DNA from: Sarcomyxa edulis
Taxonomy: Eukaryota; Basidiomycota; Agaricomycetes; Agaricales; Mycenaceae
Length of the DNA stretch: 64,000 nucleotides
NCBI GenBank assembly: GCA_009761415.1
Contig: QUOL01000004.1
Coordinates: 682,001-746,000 of the forward strand
Reading direction: 5' to 3'
The notes beneath the pieces are model-generated. The model searched no databases, was not told the origin of the DNA, and was given only the letters and a program-made list of their open reading frames with translations. The translations under genes were made by a program, and so were the position numbers. Positions 46,903 through 57,920 of this stretch are shown here, one piece after another. Numbering within the stretch: position 1 is the stretch's first letter; each line of letters starts with the position of its first letter.

Positions 46903-49900
46903 CTATAATTTGGAGCTATGTGCCCCGTCAAACATCCCAATGCTGTTCCAGTACTTGACCCACCCTTCCGCGTCTGCTGACCCAATTGGCTCCAGCTTCG
47001 CCATAGTCGAGCTTACGCTCTGCGCCTTGTCCGTGCGGAAAGATGTCATACCCCCACTTTCGACATCTGTCTTACCGGAAGTCCGAATATCTGTATCGGC
47101 CTTGGAAAGGACACGGAAAAACTCGAGGAGCTTGATAGCAGGCTGTAGAGGAACGGAATATGAGATGAAGATCAAAGATGTAAGGATTATGGAGAGGAAG
47201 ACACGTACGAGGGCTTTTAGATTATCTTCGGTGGCTTGGGAGGCAGCTTTCTCCAATCGAGAGAACCATTCGTCGAACGGGATTACAGGTAGTTCACTCG
47301 TAATGCCTTGTTTCGATAGAGTGTCCTTGAGAGGTAGTATGATAGCATCCCATTGTACGGCCCGAGGGTGGACCAGGTTGACAGCCTGAGGAGGTGCTTC
47401 GGTGGCGAATGCGACATCGAGAATTGCTTGTGACACAGAGTGCATGGGTAGCCAGGATACGACCTACAAGATGGTCGGTTCAGAGATTCGAAGGAGATGT
47501 TCTGATATGCATGCTTACACCCTGAGCTTGCGGAAGAGCACCAAGGACTAGACTTGATTTGACCAGGATCGGGAACCAATCAGTCGAAGCCCAAGCACCG
47601 TTGGGGGATCCTCCACATATTTGGCCAATCCTGACAATCGTGGACTTCAGTCCACTTTTGACAAGAAGCTGAGTTGGGGGTCTACATCAGCTCTAGCCAA
47701 GAAGAAAAGTACATATACGCACCCGCTCTGCCACATATTTACTCTCGCCATACCCGCCTCCAAGAGCCACTCTGCTATCAGGTAGTACATCCTCGGGGAA
47801 AGGACCCTTGGATTTGTCCCATGATTGCGCTGCAGAAATTGATGAAGTGAACAGGAATCGAATGGTACTAGCAAAAGGCCCAGTTGCAGCGAAATCTATC
47901 AAATTCCGAGTACCCTTGATCATGCCTTCGAACGAAGGTAAAGACAGGTTGAAGTCCAGAACCCAAGCATTATGAATCAGCAATGTTGTCGATCTATGAA
48001 TCTGAACGAACATTTGAGTTACGTGCCCTACGATGAAACAGAACTATACTGCTTACTTCCTCGTATATTGCTCCGGGGAGTCCAAGCTTCTCCTTGTCGA
48101 CATTTCCTTCGACAAATACAAGCTTCGGTGATTCCAGAAGACTGACATCAAGGCCTTGCTCCTTGAACTGTCCTTGATGCCTTTGCAACATTGACTGCTG
48201 TGAAGGTCTGTTGAGGGCATATACCCGGTCCACGTGGTGATGTTGCAGTAACGAAGTAAGAAGGTGGGATCCAAGACTCCCTGTCGATCCTGTTCGCCAT
48301 GTGAGTTACTTTTTGGAACGAGAAACGACGCGAACTAGCTGACCGGTAAGCAAAACGACGGTATTAGTCTCAAGATGGCCATTGACGGTGGTGTCAGGTA
48401 CAATGGGAAGATGCGAGCTATACTTCTCGATCATGTTCTCAATTGCAATCCTTCCATCGGCCCCAGTCGTGACAGCATCGGGATTTCGCACAAGTTCAGC
48501 GATGAAAGTGGCCAATTGTTGAATCGTTGGGTGCTCGTAGACGATGCTTTGCGAAACGCGTTGACTTGCTTTCTGAGCCGCAGGATCGACCGAAGCGCGT
48601 AGAGCACCTAGAATTCTATGTCGTAAGAAAGTCGCAGTCAAACTGATTGGTTTGCGAATGAGTGTTAGCGCGTTGAAAAGGGTAAGAGAGATGAGGTTGT
48701 TTACCTATCAAACCCTTGCTCAAATAGATCTACCGTCGTAGAAACGTTCTTTCCGTTGTGTATGTCAGATGTCTGCTGGATGAGCCATGCCTCTGCCTCG
48801 CTCTCTGACCAATGTTTTGGGGGAACAACGGCCTCTGCTGCTTTCGTGCTGCTCTCAATTGTGTCGTACCTGCGCGGCAATTCGTAAAATGATGACAGGT
48901 GAGACAGAATGATCTCACAAATCATCGATCTCTTGTTCATACTGCTTGAGAGCAAGTTTTCTCATGACCGTACCTTTTCCTGTGCGTGCCAGTGGCTTCT
49001 GTGTAGAAGTGATCAAGATCATCTCTTTGAAGATCCGACTGAAAGCTGGAGCATTCTTATTTGCTTCCTCGATGATTGGCCTAGGTATAGATAAGTTCAT
49101 GATGGACAATATACACACAATCTGACAACATACCACAACTGGTTTCTGAGATCTGCCAACTTCGCCTGATCGTTGATATCGATTGCGTAGTTTGGCCTAG
49201 GCTCAATGAGGATACCGACCTCACTACGTGCTCGACCGAACATGACAGTCCCCTGGACTCTGGATAAATGCAGTCATTACGACCAAAATTCTGAAGAGAC
49301 CGGGCGAAATGAACGTACATGGGACTTGCGTTGATGATATCTTCCATCGGCCCGGGAACTGTCTTCTCTCCAGAAGAATGGATCAGCACATCGTCTACAC
49401 GTCCGACACTTATGGAAAGAAGTGACACAGTCGGTCAGTTGTCTTCGATAGCCCCATGTGAATATTCACGTACATTCTCCATAGATCCGGTTTTGTTGGG
49501 TGTCTCTCAAACAGGTCAGAAGTTGCATACCCTGTACCATCTGGCATGTTTATTGCAGAGACGCAATGGGTGTCTGTCAACTATCAGTCTAGAAGTGAGT
49601 TTTGATGTAATCAAGAAGTAGGTGAAATGATACTTACCAAGAACTGCAGCTCGTAAGTGCCATCGCCTTGAGGTTCCCAGTTTATGGTTGCTCGGGGAGA
49701 GAAACGGGTATACGCCCAATCCCCGTTCGCGACATCTTTGGGGTCAGGGATCATCGGTGTAGGCGCTCCAAATTCTGTCCCTCCATAGATGGGACATAGC
49801 ATGACGCCAGATTGTTGCAACTTATCACCGATTTTCGGGGCCATGGAACCGCCAGAGTAGCCCTATCATGTTTTTGTGCAGGGTTAATCAAGAAGAGCGA

Positions 49901-51005
49901 TAAGACCGAGAAGCGCACTTACGACAACGATCAAAGTCTTCAGGAAGTCGATAGCTTTCGGATCCTGAGCCCAAATTTGCAGCAAGGAAGGAATGATCAT
50001 GAGACAATTTGACTTCGTTCGACGCGTGTGATCGAGAATGTTGTCCGGAGTTGGTATGAAGGGCATGGCTGTCTCAGACTGCCATGCCGTAGGAGGATAT
50101 ACGGATACGGACTTTAGGCCATAGATAGTGTTGAGAATCTGACAATGTACACCTAGAGTATGAAATGGAGGCAACGCCATTACACCCATGCGTAATTCGG
50201 GTTGATGAGTACGAATGTCGGATAGAGAGGCTTACAATTCGAAAGGAAGAGATCAATGAGATGAAATAAGAGAACCGAACGTGAGCTTACGGAACAATAT
50301 ATAATGTAGAAGTGCCGTATGTGGTTCGCCAATAGCTTTCGGAAGTCCTGTACTTCCAGACGAATGGAGGTATATGGCAACATCTTCAAGTGATGGACGC
50401 GTTGCATATTGTGAGAATGGTACGAAGGGATCTTCAGGTGTTTCGACTCCAAGTTTTGGGTAAATTTCCGAAAACGCAGGGGCTTCGTCGACGACAAGTG
50501 GGTATATCTCGGTGCCATTTTCAAGCTGCGCCTTCACGCCGTCTAGGAGTGGCTGTATATGAGTTCTTGTAGCAATAATACGATGACATCCTGATTTTTG
50601 GAGAAGGTTGACGACAGCTGCAGGAGAGTTGCGTGGAGATATGGGAAAGGGCTGTAGCGCAAATTAAGTATCTTCTTGAAGGGAAACGGAGATATTGCAT
50701 ACCACCAAGCCGGCCCGCATGATTCCTACTACAATGGCTTGGTACAGGATAGTATCGACAACGGCGATGACAGCGACCACTTGTGCGTCGATGCCTTCGC
50801 GATCTGGCCGTAAACTGTGTGCTACACGATGACACGCACGGGAAAACTCGAGCTGTGATATTTCGACGATATCATCTGACCCGTCGTCTTTTGCATAGAC
50901 AAATACGGGAACATCGGGGTTATGTTCAGCATTGAAGTCGATAGCTTCAGGAAGAAGTAGAGATCCATCAAGCGGAGGATAAACGAGAGGTTTTGGGCTG
51001 GACAT
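46903..51005 (-). CDS. NRPS-like adenylate-forming reductase (A-T-R)
   Basis: Activates a carboxylic acid as adenylate, loads it on a phosphopantetheine arm and reduces it with NAD(P)H to an aldehyde or alcohol. It starts with MSSPKPLVYPPLDGSLLLPE at 51005. A domain (about 51000-49000): YLHSSGSTGLPKAI (A3), MALPPFHTLG, YGGTEFGAPTPM (A5), VDDVLIHSSGEK and ARTGKGTVMRKLALKQY, carrying the catalytic lysine of the C-terminal subdomain. T domain: VDLFEQGFD then, across an intron, SLTATFLRHRI, giving the FDSL carrier serine (about 48710-48640). R domain: VVLLTG then STGSLGSHLL (NAD(P) fold) and GGGYGESKYVAERV (Tyr-x-x-x-Lys). It ends WNSIGMFDGAHSSKL. About twelve introns. No condensation domain. The substrate cannot be told from sequence here. 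No further biosynthetic gene is adjacent apart from membrane and oxidase genes downstream. Confidence 0.92.
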
Positions 51006-52189
51006 GGATCAAATTGACACTAGATGTGAGGGGGCAGACGAACTCACATATATATGGCTTTTGCGCGCCCGAGAAGCCTGAGATGTCAACTTGCTTCGGT
51101 CACGGACTGATGCCCGGGGATGAAAAGCTCCAGGTGGAGAAAGTCAATTCGGGCATACACCATAGGCTAGGGTTCCGATTTTCATAATGTCCTCGAAAAA
51201 CAGTGAGATAATTCCGGTTTTATTACGTTGGTACTTCTAGTGGATGAAGAGACGGATGAAGTTCATGCGTTCATAGACTTGTCGGCGGACCTCCTTGTGG
51301 ATCATCACAGGATGAGTGTTAGTGGGAAGCACGGTGTCGGGCATGTGTGAAATGCAGCCGTAGAATCAGAACGTACTGACATCTGCCGCTGAGTTGCTTT
51401 TTGCATCTGGCGTCGGATTTAAAACTCCGCCTGCTGTCGCCGAAGACTTGCCGAAAATAGGACCAATCATGCACGAACGCTCTCTCTGTTTTTCTCGAAC
51501 TAGCAAATTGATACCACAAAACAACCGCAAAAGGTCCGACACTCCCATGCGATCTACATGGATCAATGCGAGGCCCCATGATTGCGTTTATCGTAAGCAA
51601 TGTCTTGCTCACAGTCGCCTTCGACGAAGCCCATAAATTGCTAACAAATTTCGATCAAGGATTCCGGCTCGTAGAGATATCTGACGAAGTCGATTGCTTC
51701 CGCCATCTATAGTACTCCAATGGTGTACTATGTAGAAACCTCTATCAAACCTCTATCGATGCTCCGATACTCGTCACCAGCCTTCCACTCTCATCCATCA
51801 GATGCACCAAGAATGGCTCTTGATGCAATGATGCCAAGGTCGCTCCGAACTCAATCGCGAGGTAGAACGCTGCGGTAGTTGCGGACACCTGCTGGAAATA
51901 GAACTGTCTATGTCGCAGCCTCGACATAAACTACTATGGCTATGGCGTTGCAAATTGGACCCACGTTGTTTTCCATACATCATTAGTAACGATCCTTTTT
52001 GTTGATAGCGCGCCCTCCATCTGCGTGTGGGCAGGCCCGGCTATCAATTATAACACCCCGGGAACATGCGTTGCCACATAATACGGATCACAGTGATTAT
52101 TCTGGAGTGGTTATCAGGCTCGTTCTCGAGTCTCGGATCCTCTCGAGAGGTTCCCCACGTTTATCATCCTTCCCCCTCCCTTAACTGTC
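51006..52189. other. Divergent intergenic region, 1.2 kb
   Basis: Separates the reductase (minus) from the DUF6534-like gene (plus). Open frames of about 60-95 codons exist (for example 51745-51927 minus, FYLAIEFGATLASLHQEPFL), but none has splice partners or a known domain. TATATATGG near 51050 may be the TATA box of the reductase gene. Confidence 0.5.
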
Positions 52190-53827
52190 ATGTCAGAACA
52201 CTTCGCCGCCGATTCGACTGTGGGCGCCATTGAGATTGGTGCTTTGATTTCTATCTTTTTGTTTGGACTTGTCACTGTCCAAACATATACGTATCTGCAG
52301 CGCTATCCCAATGACTCGCCTACAATAAGACTGCTGGTGAGAAGCACCGATCAAAGACGCGTTGTGTTATACGAAGAGCTAAATATGTATCTTATAGGTC
52401 GGTGCTGTATGGTGCGTCCTCGTCTGACAAAACGCTTCATGCGGTGATACTGACAATCAGTCAGGCTCGGTGAATTGGCCCACACAGCTCTCACTTGTGC
52501 TTCCGTGTACACAATGACGGTGACATTGTACGGCGAACCGGAAAAATTAGACAAAGTGCCCCCAGCGCTATCTACCGTGATCGTGCTGTCTGGGATCATA
52601 GGTCCAGTCATTCAGGTAAGCAGCCCCAGTGACTATGTGCACATCTGGAATCGTCTCATATTGATTCGAAAGGCCTTCTTTGCGAATCGCGTTCGAAAAC
52701 TTTCTGGGAGCTGGACAATCGCTGTCATCACCTGGATCCTATGTCTACTGCGTCTCGTCGGCATGATGGGGATATCAGCCGCTTCGTATACCATGACAAA
52801 TCTCACTCAATTCAAGAAGCAATGGCGATGGCTCATGATTCTGACGCTATCGGTTTCTGCTGTCGTCGACATCATTATCGCTGGGAGTTTGTGCCTCTTT
52901 TTGTGGAGGAAGCGTAATGCGGCTTTTGAAAGGTACAAGGACTTGCAGTTTCAGAGAACATACAGGCCCAATGTGCATGCTTTGTTTTTACAGCACCTCG
53001 AGAATGGTCGACCGATTGATCGCATGGACCATCCGTAAGCTTCTTCCCTACTGTCGAGTCTAACCGAATTTCACCCCATTGTGATTTAGAAACCGGTTTA
53101 CTTACGAGGTGAGCTTGCTGCATGCTAGACGACTCTGAGACTTACGATAGGCACAGTGTGACGACAGTCCTGATGCTGATTTGCGTGAGTCCTGTTTCGC
53201 TTGTTCTAGGTAATGAATGTTCACAGACATGCCATTCTAGTTCTTGACTATGGACAACTGTATGCACGTCTTAATTGACACAAGATAGCTACTGACTTCG
53301 ATATCAGTTGCCTGGCTTGGCATAATTTTCATTCTTTCACGATGTAGGACTCTCTGACCTGTTCTACCGAGCCAATTTGCTGCTGACTGATTCTCATCTC
53401 TACCAGTCTTTTCCAACTCCTTGTTGGCATCGTAAGCTGTCTTCCTCCCGATCGTTTCAAATGGACGCTAAACTCCCTCAAGTCTCAATGCCCGCGTTGT
53501 TCTCCGAAACCTGTCCAGCGAGCCAAAAACAAGCTTCCTTGACATTCGAAGTAGAGATTCCAACATGCGATCACCTCAGGTAGGTGTTAGTATTCGCTCT
53601 AATACTTCGATCTCTAATGGTATCTCTAGCATGGGCAATTCCCTCCCGCAATATCAATAGAAATGGTCAAGACTCGGGAAGTGATGACGGACAATTCGGA
53701 TCCAATGCGGGACTCCTTTGAACATGTACGTTTCGCCCTATCTGATCCCAACATCAACTGAAACCATCGACAATACGTGTAGGACTTAGAGGGCGGTCTT
53801 CAAAACGTTCGTCGGACCAAGGTTTGA
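52190..53827 (+). CDS. DUF6534-like multi-pass membrane protein
   Basis: Basidiomycete membrane protein of unknown function with about seven predicted helices. I resolved thirteen exons in phase, including a 14-nt microexon (52398-52411) and others of 19-41 nt: 52190-52335, 52398-52411, 52465-52615, 52673-52932, 52994-53034, 53090-53108, 53157-53184, 53242-53260, 53308-53343, 53407-53431, 53483-53579, 53630-53725 and 53783-53827. The protein runs TVGAIEIGALISIFLFGLVT, WLGELAHTALTCASVYTM, TWILCLLRLVGMMGIS, LILTLSVSAVVDIIIAGSL, STSRMVDRLIAWTIQTGLL, FFSNSLLASLNARVVLRNLS. The WTI(Q)TGLLTS and FSNSLLASLNAR motifs are family hallmarks. The cytosolic tail is polar. It converges on the related gene at 55345-57017. 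Confidence 0.88.
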
Positions 53828-55344
53828 TTGATTTCAGCGGGAGAAGTAGGTCGTAAGTTATCGTTCCTTATTCTCTGGGCTTGTACCGGTCATATCATTT
53901 TATTATATGTATGCTTTGCTCTGTAACGGTGATAGAGTGCTGTACTGCTGTACTTGTATTTCGTACATTGAAACCATACCGTCATCACAGCTGCGCTTTG
54001 TTGCCAGTGCATGTTGACCCAGACTCTTTGTCAAGTTTACTGGGCGAGAACGCACTAAAGGCGCACTCACCAATCACACATGTCTTAGATAGGATCAAAT
54101 CCGGAGACCATCAAGTGATTGGGACGACGAAGAGAAGTAAGGTTCAAAATAAAGCTGATTGCAAATTGACTTCTCGAAGATCAATACAAGTGTTCTCGTG
54201 GGACGACACTCCGATATACAACCAGATAGTCAGTAGGTTCTGGCCTCTCTTGACATGAGAGTGCCGCAGTGCTGACTGCTGCTCTACAGTTGAACGAGGT
54301 CTCCATCGAGCTATAATTAGCCTAGTCCCTGTCGGTATGGAGTTCAGGGTGAGCATCATGTCATTGGTCAACCGATCGAAGACCTCCCTCGTGATCGAGT
54401 TATAGCCGATTAGGAGCACAATGGGGATATAGAATTACTCAGATTAGATACCGACTCGCACCTTCGAGCACTCGGCGCTGGGAGTCCTTGCGATGGCGCT
54501 GCAGCTATCTCCTTTGGCTAGGAGAAACAATATTGCGTACCGGAGGCCTCCAAAGTGCAGCAAAGTGGTGTTGTTCGGCTTAGATTGCTTCCGCTTTGCA
54601 TCCGTCGAGGTCATTAGCCGGCACGAGCGGAAAATTTGTTCCCGTTTTAGATTACGGTTTGGTTACTCACTTACACGATGACTATCTCCTTGGACAAGAT
54701 ACATATGATCACTTGATGCTGAGAACTGAATGGCAAGGTGATGGGCTGTGGGGATAAGCTTGTAAGAAGCTGCTGATAAGAGTCTGCAAGACTAGGATGA
54801 ACCGTTTTATACTCAGAATTCCACACTAGCACTTTCGATGTCGAACTCCTGCAGCAGCTCAGTAGTCAGTGCCTATCTGTGATGTGCGAGCAATATGATT
54901 GAGATCGACGAGACGGATAACGCGGGGTGTCGCGGACTTGCAAATCTGCAAGGCTCAAGCCAAACAAACCACACAATCAGCGCTCCAAACTCCGACTCCG
55001 AATACTTACACCAGCATCGAGCTGAAGCTTAGCTCAGACTCCGAGTCGGATATATATAGGCTGGTCTACAGGTCTTGGAAAACACCAACCAAGGTCTCAA
55101 CAGTCACATTAGTCGAACAGTGCAAATATTCAATCCGTGTCATCTCTCGTAACATGAAGTGTTCGTAAAAAGTGAGGACTACATACTACTGGTACCCTCC
55201 GAACCACCGCTGCAGAACCAAGATCAAGTAGCAGATCGTATACAATGGAGAATTAACATCCGTACATACATATACAGAACATGTAGAACCAACAGATAAA
55301 TAGAATAATATAAAGAATGTAACACGACCTTTAGGGGAAAGAGT
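53828..55344. other. Convergent intergenic region, 1.5 kb, no gene supported
   Basis: Lies between the ends of the two DUF6534-like genes. Open frames up to about 125 codons (53881-54258 plus) show no domain, no matching introns and poor codon structure. GACTCCGAGTC with TATATATAGG near 55040-55060 looks promoter-like but no gene follows. Confidence 0.5.
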
Positions 55345-57017
55345 TCAAAATCGACGCGAAGAATCGTATCTGCGTGCATCGGCGCTTTCACCACCGTCAA
55401 AAACTTTGTTGGACCGATAGAATTCGCCGTCGTCATCTTTCTGTTGAGGAAAGAAAAACCACGATCAGAACACAGGTCGCGGGAAGAAGCTGGGAACTCA
55501 CTTTAACGACCACAAGCTCCAAATCGTCGTTCATCATCTCCGTACGAGTGGTGATGCGGATGTCCTTAGGTCCCACTCTGGGAGCAGCTACTCTCGCCCT
55601 TGTGCCATTGGCGTCTTCCCACATAGCCGTTCCGCCACCCCCTCCGCTGCTTTGAATAGATGACTTCTGCGTTGCGAGACCTCCTGGTTTGAGTATGACA
55701 CGGGAGTTGAGAGTCGCCAGCAAGGTATTTGAATATCTGAACGGTCGAAAATAATAAGTCGATGATTGAATACTCTCAAGAATAAGAACGCACAATTTTG
55801 ATAGCATGAGGAATCTGAAAATGCAGTGTGAGTGATAGGTCCAAGATCAAGTCAATACGTTGGATACTCACAGAATGAAGTGCAAATTATTGGTTCGGTA
55901 TACCAGGAATAAGATAACCTCCAACACGGCGCCAAAACTGGTGGTCATGCCAGTCTCCACGGTAAATTTGATCAGTGTCATGAGAACGGAACTGGTTTGC
56001 GAGAATGAAGATTTGCTGGTTGCCCGGAGAAGCTGGAGGGTTTGAACGTAAGGCGCTAAAGACATGAATATAATGAATCTTCAAGACGTACAATTGTTAC
56101 CATACTGACGGTGATAATCACGTCAGCAAGCGCGCTTCCTACAAGCCATACCTGGGCAGACAATGAGGGAGCGGCTTGTAGTCAAGACAATCGAAGTACT
56201 TACAATGACTTCAGAAGTAAGCTTTTCTAGCTCGGACACTTGGCCTCCCGCAGATCCGACCTAGACACAATCGTCAGAAGACACAGCAATTGAGGAAGGA
56301 AGTGCACACACTTTGATTGAGATGTAGAAGGTCATGACCCACTGCACTAGTGATATCTGAGGATCATGATAAGGACATCGTGCATACCATATGAACAAGA
56401 AAACACTGACACAAGCGATTAAAATTGGCAGTGTGACGATCGAGGTCAATTTGTATATCCTCCAGCAGAAGAAGAAGTGGACCATCGAAGCGAGGAATCC
56501 AGATAGTGGAGGCAGAGGATCGAATGCCCATGGTAGTGTCGTCAAGGCCGTCAGGTTACCCCAACCTGACCCCAGTAAATCCCATGCAGATATTGTGGCA
56601 AACAATGTAGTGATACACTCGAAGAAGAACATACTCCATACTAGATTGGACGGTTAAGTGGGAGCGAACCGGGCTGATAGGAAGATGTAAGTACCAGTCG
56701 TTTTCATCCAAGGAGCATCGGAAGGGAAGCTGATGTGATAAAGGACTGTGGAGGACATCAGCGCGAGTAGATGTCATAAGAAGGATTGGGACTGACACAT
56801 TTGCACGACGAGGATGCCCAGCAGTCCATACGAGAACATGTAACCCAAAAGCTGAGATGCAGCGGGTTAGTTGGACAATCACAGGCGTTCATGCAGCGTA
56901 ACTGCGCATACCATTGGACCAGTCCTGTAGCACCGTCAGTATGAGCTCGACGATAGATACAATCAAGACTTACAAAAGAGCGATGTCGAGCCCGGGGGGG
57001 ATGCATGAGGTCGCCAT
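55345..57017 (-). CDS. Second DUF6534-like multi-pass membrane protein
   Basis: Same family as the gene at 52190-53827 but clearly diverged. The ATG at 57017 reads MATSCIPPGLDIALL and joins in phase through two short exons to TGPM and LLGYMFSYGLLGILVVQM. Next are a long exon with FFFECITTLFATISAWDLLG, GWGNLTALTTLPWAFDPLPP, HFFFCWRIYKLTSIV and LPILIACVSVFLFIWYA, then VWLVGSALADVIITV-type helices. FRYSNTLLATLNSRVIL matches the family's C-terminal hallmark. The tail is polar and Gly-rich (QSSGGGGGTAMWED) and ends ARRYDSSRRF, with the stop at 55345-55347. Introns are short and frequent. The role is unknown; the membrane topology suggests a receptor-like or transport-related protein, but this is not shown. 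Confidence 0.85.
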
Positions 57018-57920
57018 GTCTTCAGATTAGTTCAAGCCGGGAGACGGGTATCGGACAGCGAAAACATTGGGCCTTTTAAAGTGAAGTCAGGTAGTTCGAA
57101 TGCGGACAGATCCGAATGATGGCGGCGCATGCTACCTGAAGAGGCGTCCTACCGACTGGGGATAGAGGCGATCGGTGGCTGTATCTTAGCCGGAGGATGG
57201 TCGACTAGATTACGATTGAGGTATGTCAGTAAGTCAGAGTAAGTACGATGGATCGGATGGGGCCTGTTAACGCGTTCGTTTGATCTCCCACACGAAGCAA
57301 AGTCCAAAAAGTCGTTGTGACGGCTGAACTGTTGGACTGTTGGACTTGCATGATGTGCCAAAATAGACAGACTGATATGTACGGTCGTGATAGAGACATA
57401 GATACAGATAAAGAAAACAAGTTTTGAAAGAGCTTTGAGACCGAGGGCGTATGTGGTTCAGGTTCAAGTTGGCGGGTGGGAAAACTCGCTAAAACTCGAC
57501 CAAGATCTTTTCAGATCTCCTTGTGCCTCTCCATCTCATTCTTGCTTCTAAATTTCATGTCTCATTGTCTGTCCTGACTCCTCGCACACTGATAGTCACG
57601 TCTCTTCTAATCCTGATGCCATCTCTGATGCGTTGATTGGGAAACACACGTTTGAATGGTGATCGATGATCCCTCTGACTCCAGCTGTAAAATGTTTAGT
57701 ATGCAATGACCGACACCGAAACAGCTGTCTATAGCCGATCAAAAGACAAGTTCAAACGCCGGGTTTATGTACTGGGAGACTTTGGTGTTCACTGTTGCGC
57801 CGCCGTTGCGACATGGAGAGATGCATCGCCTCTTAGGGAACTCTAGCCCCGGATGTGCTGCTACTACTTATTCCCCAGATTCCCCAGGACTCTTCTCCAA
57901 GTTCAATCCATCCTACTACG
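57018..57920. promoter_or_regulatory. Divergent promoter region, 0.9 kb
   Basis: Separates the second DUF6534-like gene (minus) from the alcohol oxidase gene (plus). C/T-rich stretches (57510-57560 and 57880-57915) precede the oxidase ATG, as usual in strongly expressed fungal genes. No gene is seen. Confidence 0.5.

Noticed and set aside
51319..51983. Minus-strand frames upstream of the A-T-R reductase
   Set aside because: Several short overlapping frames without shared phase or known domain; more likely intergenic sequence.
53881..54419. Frames of 91-125 codons between the DUF6534-like genes
   Set aside because: No domain, no introns in phase and overlapping on both strands.
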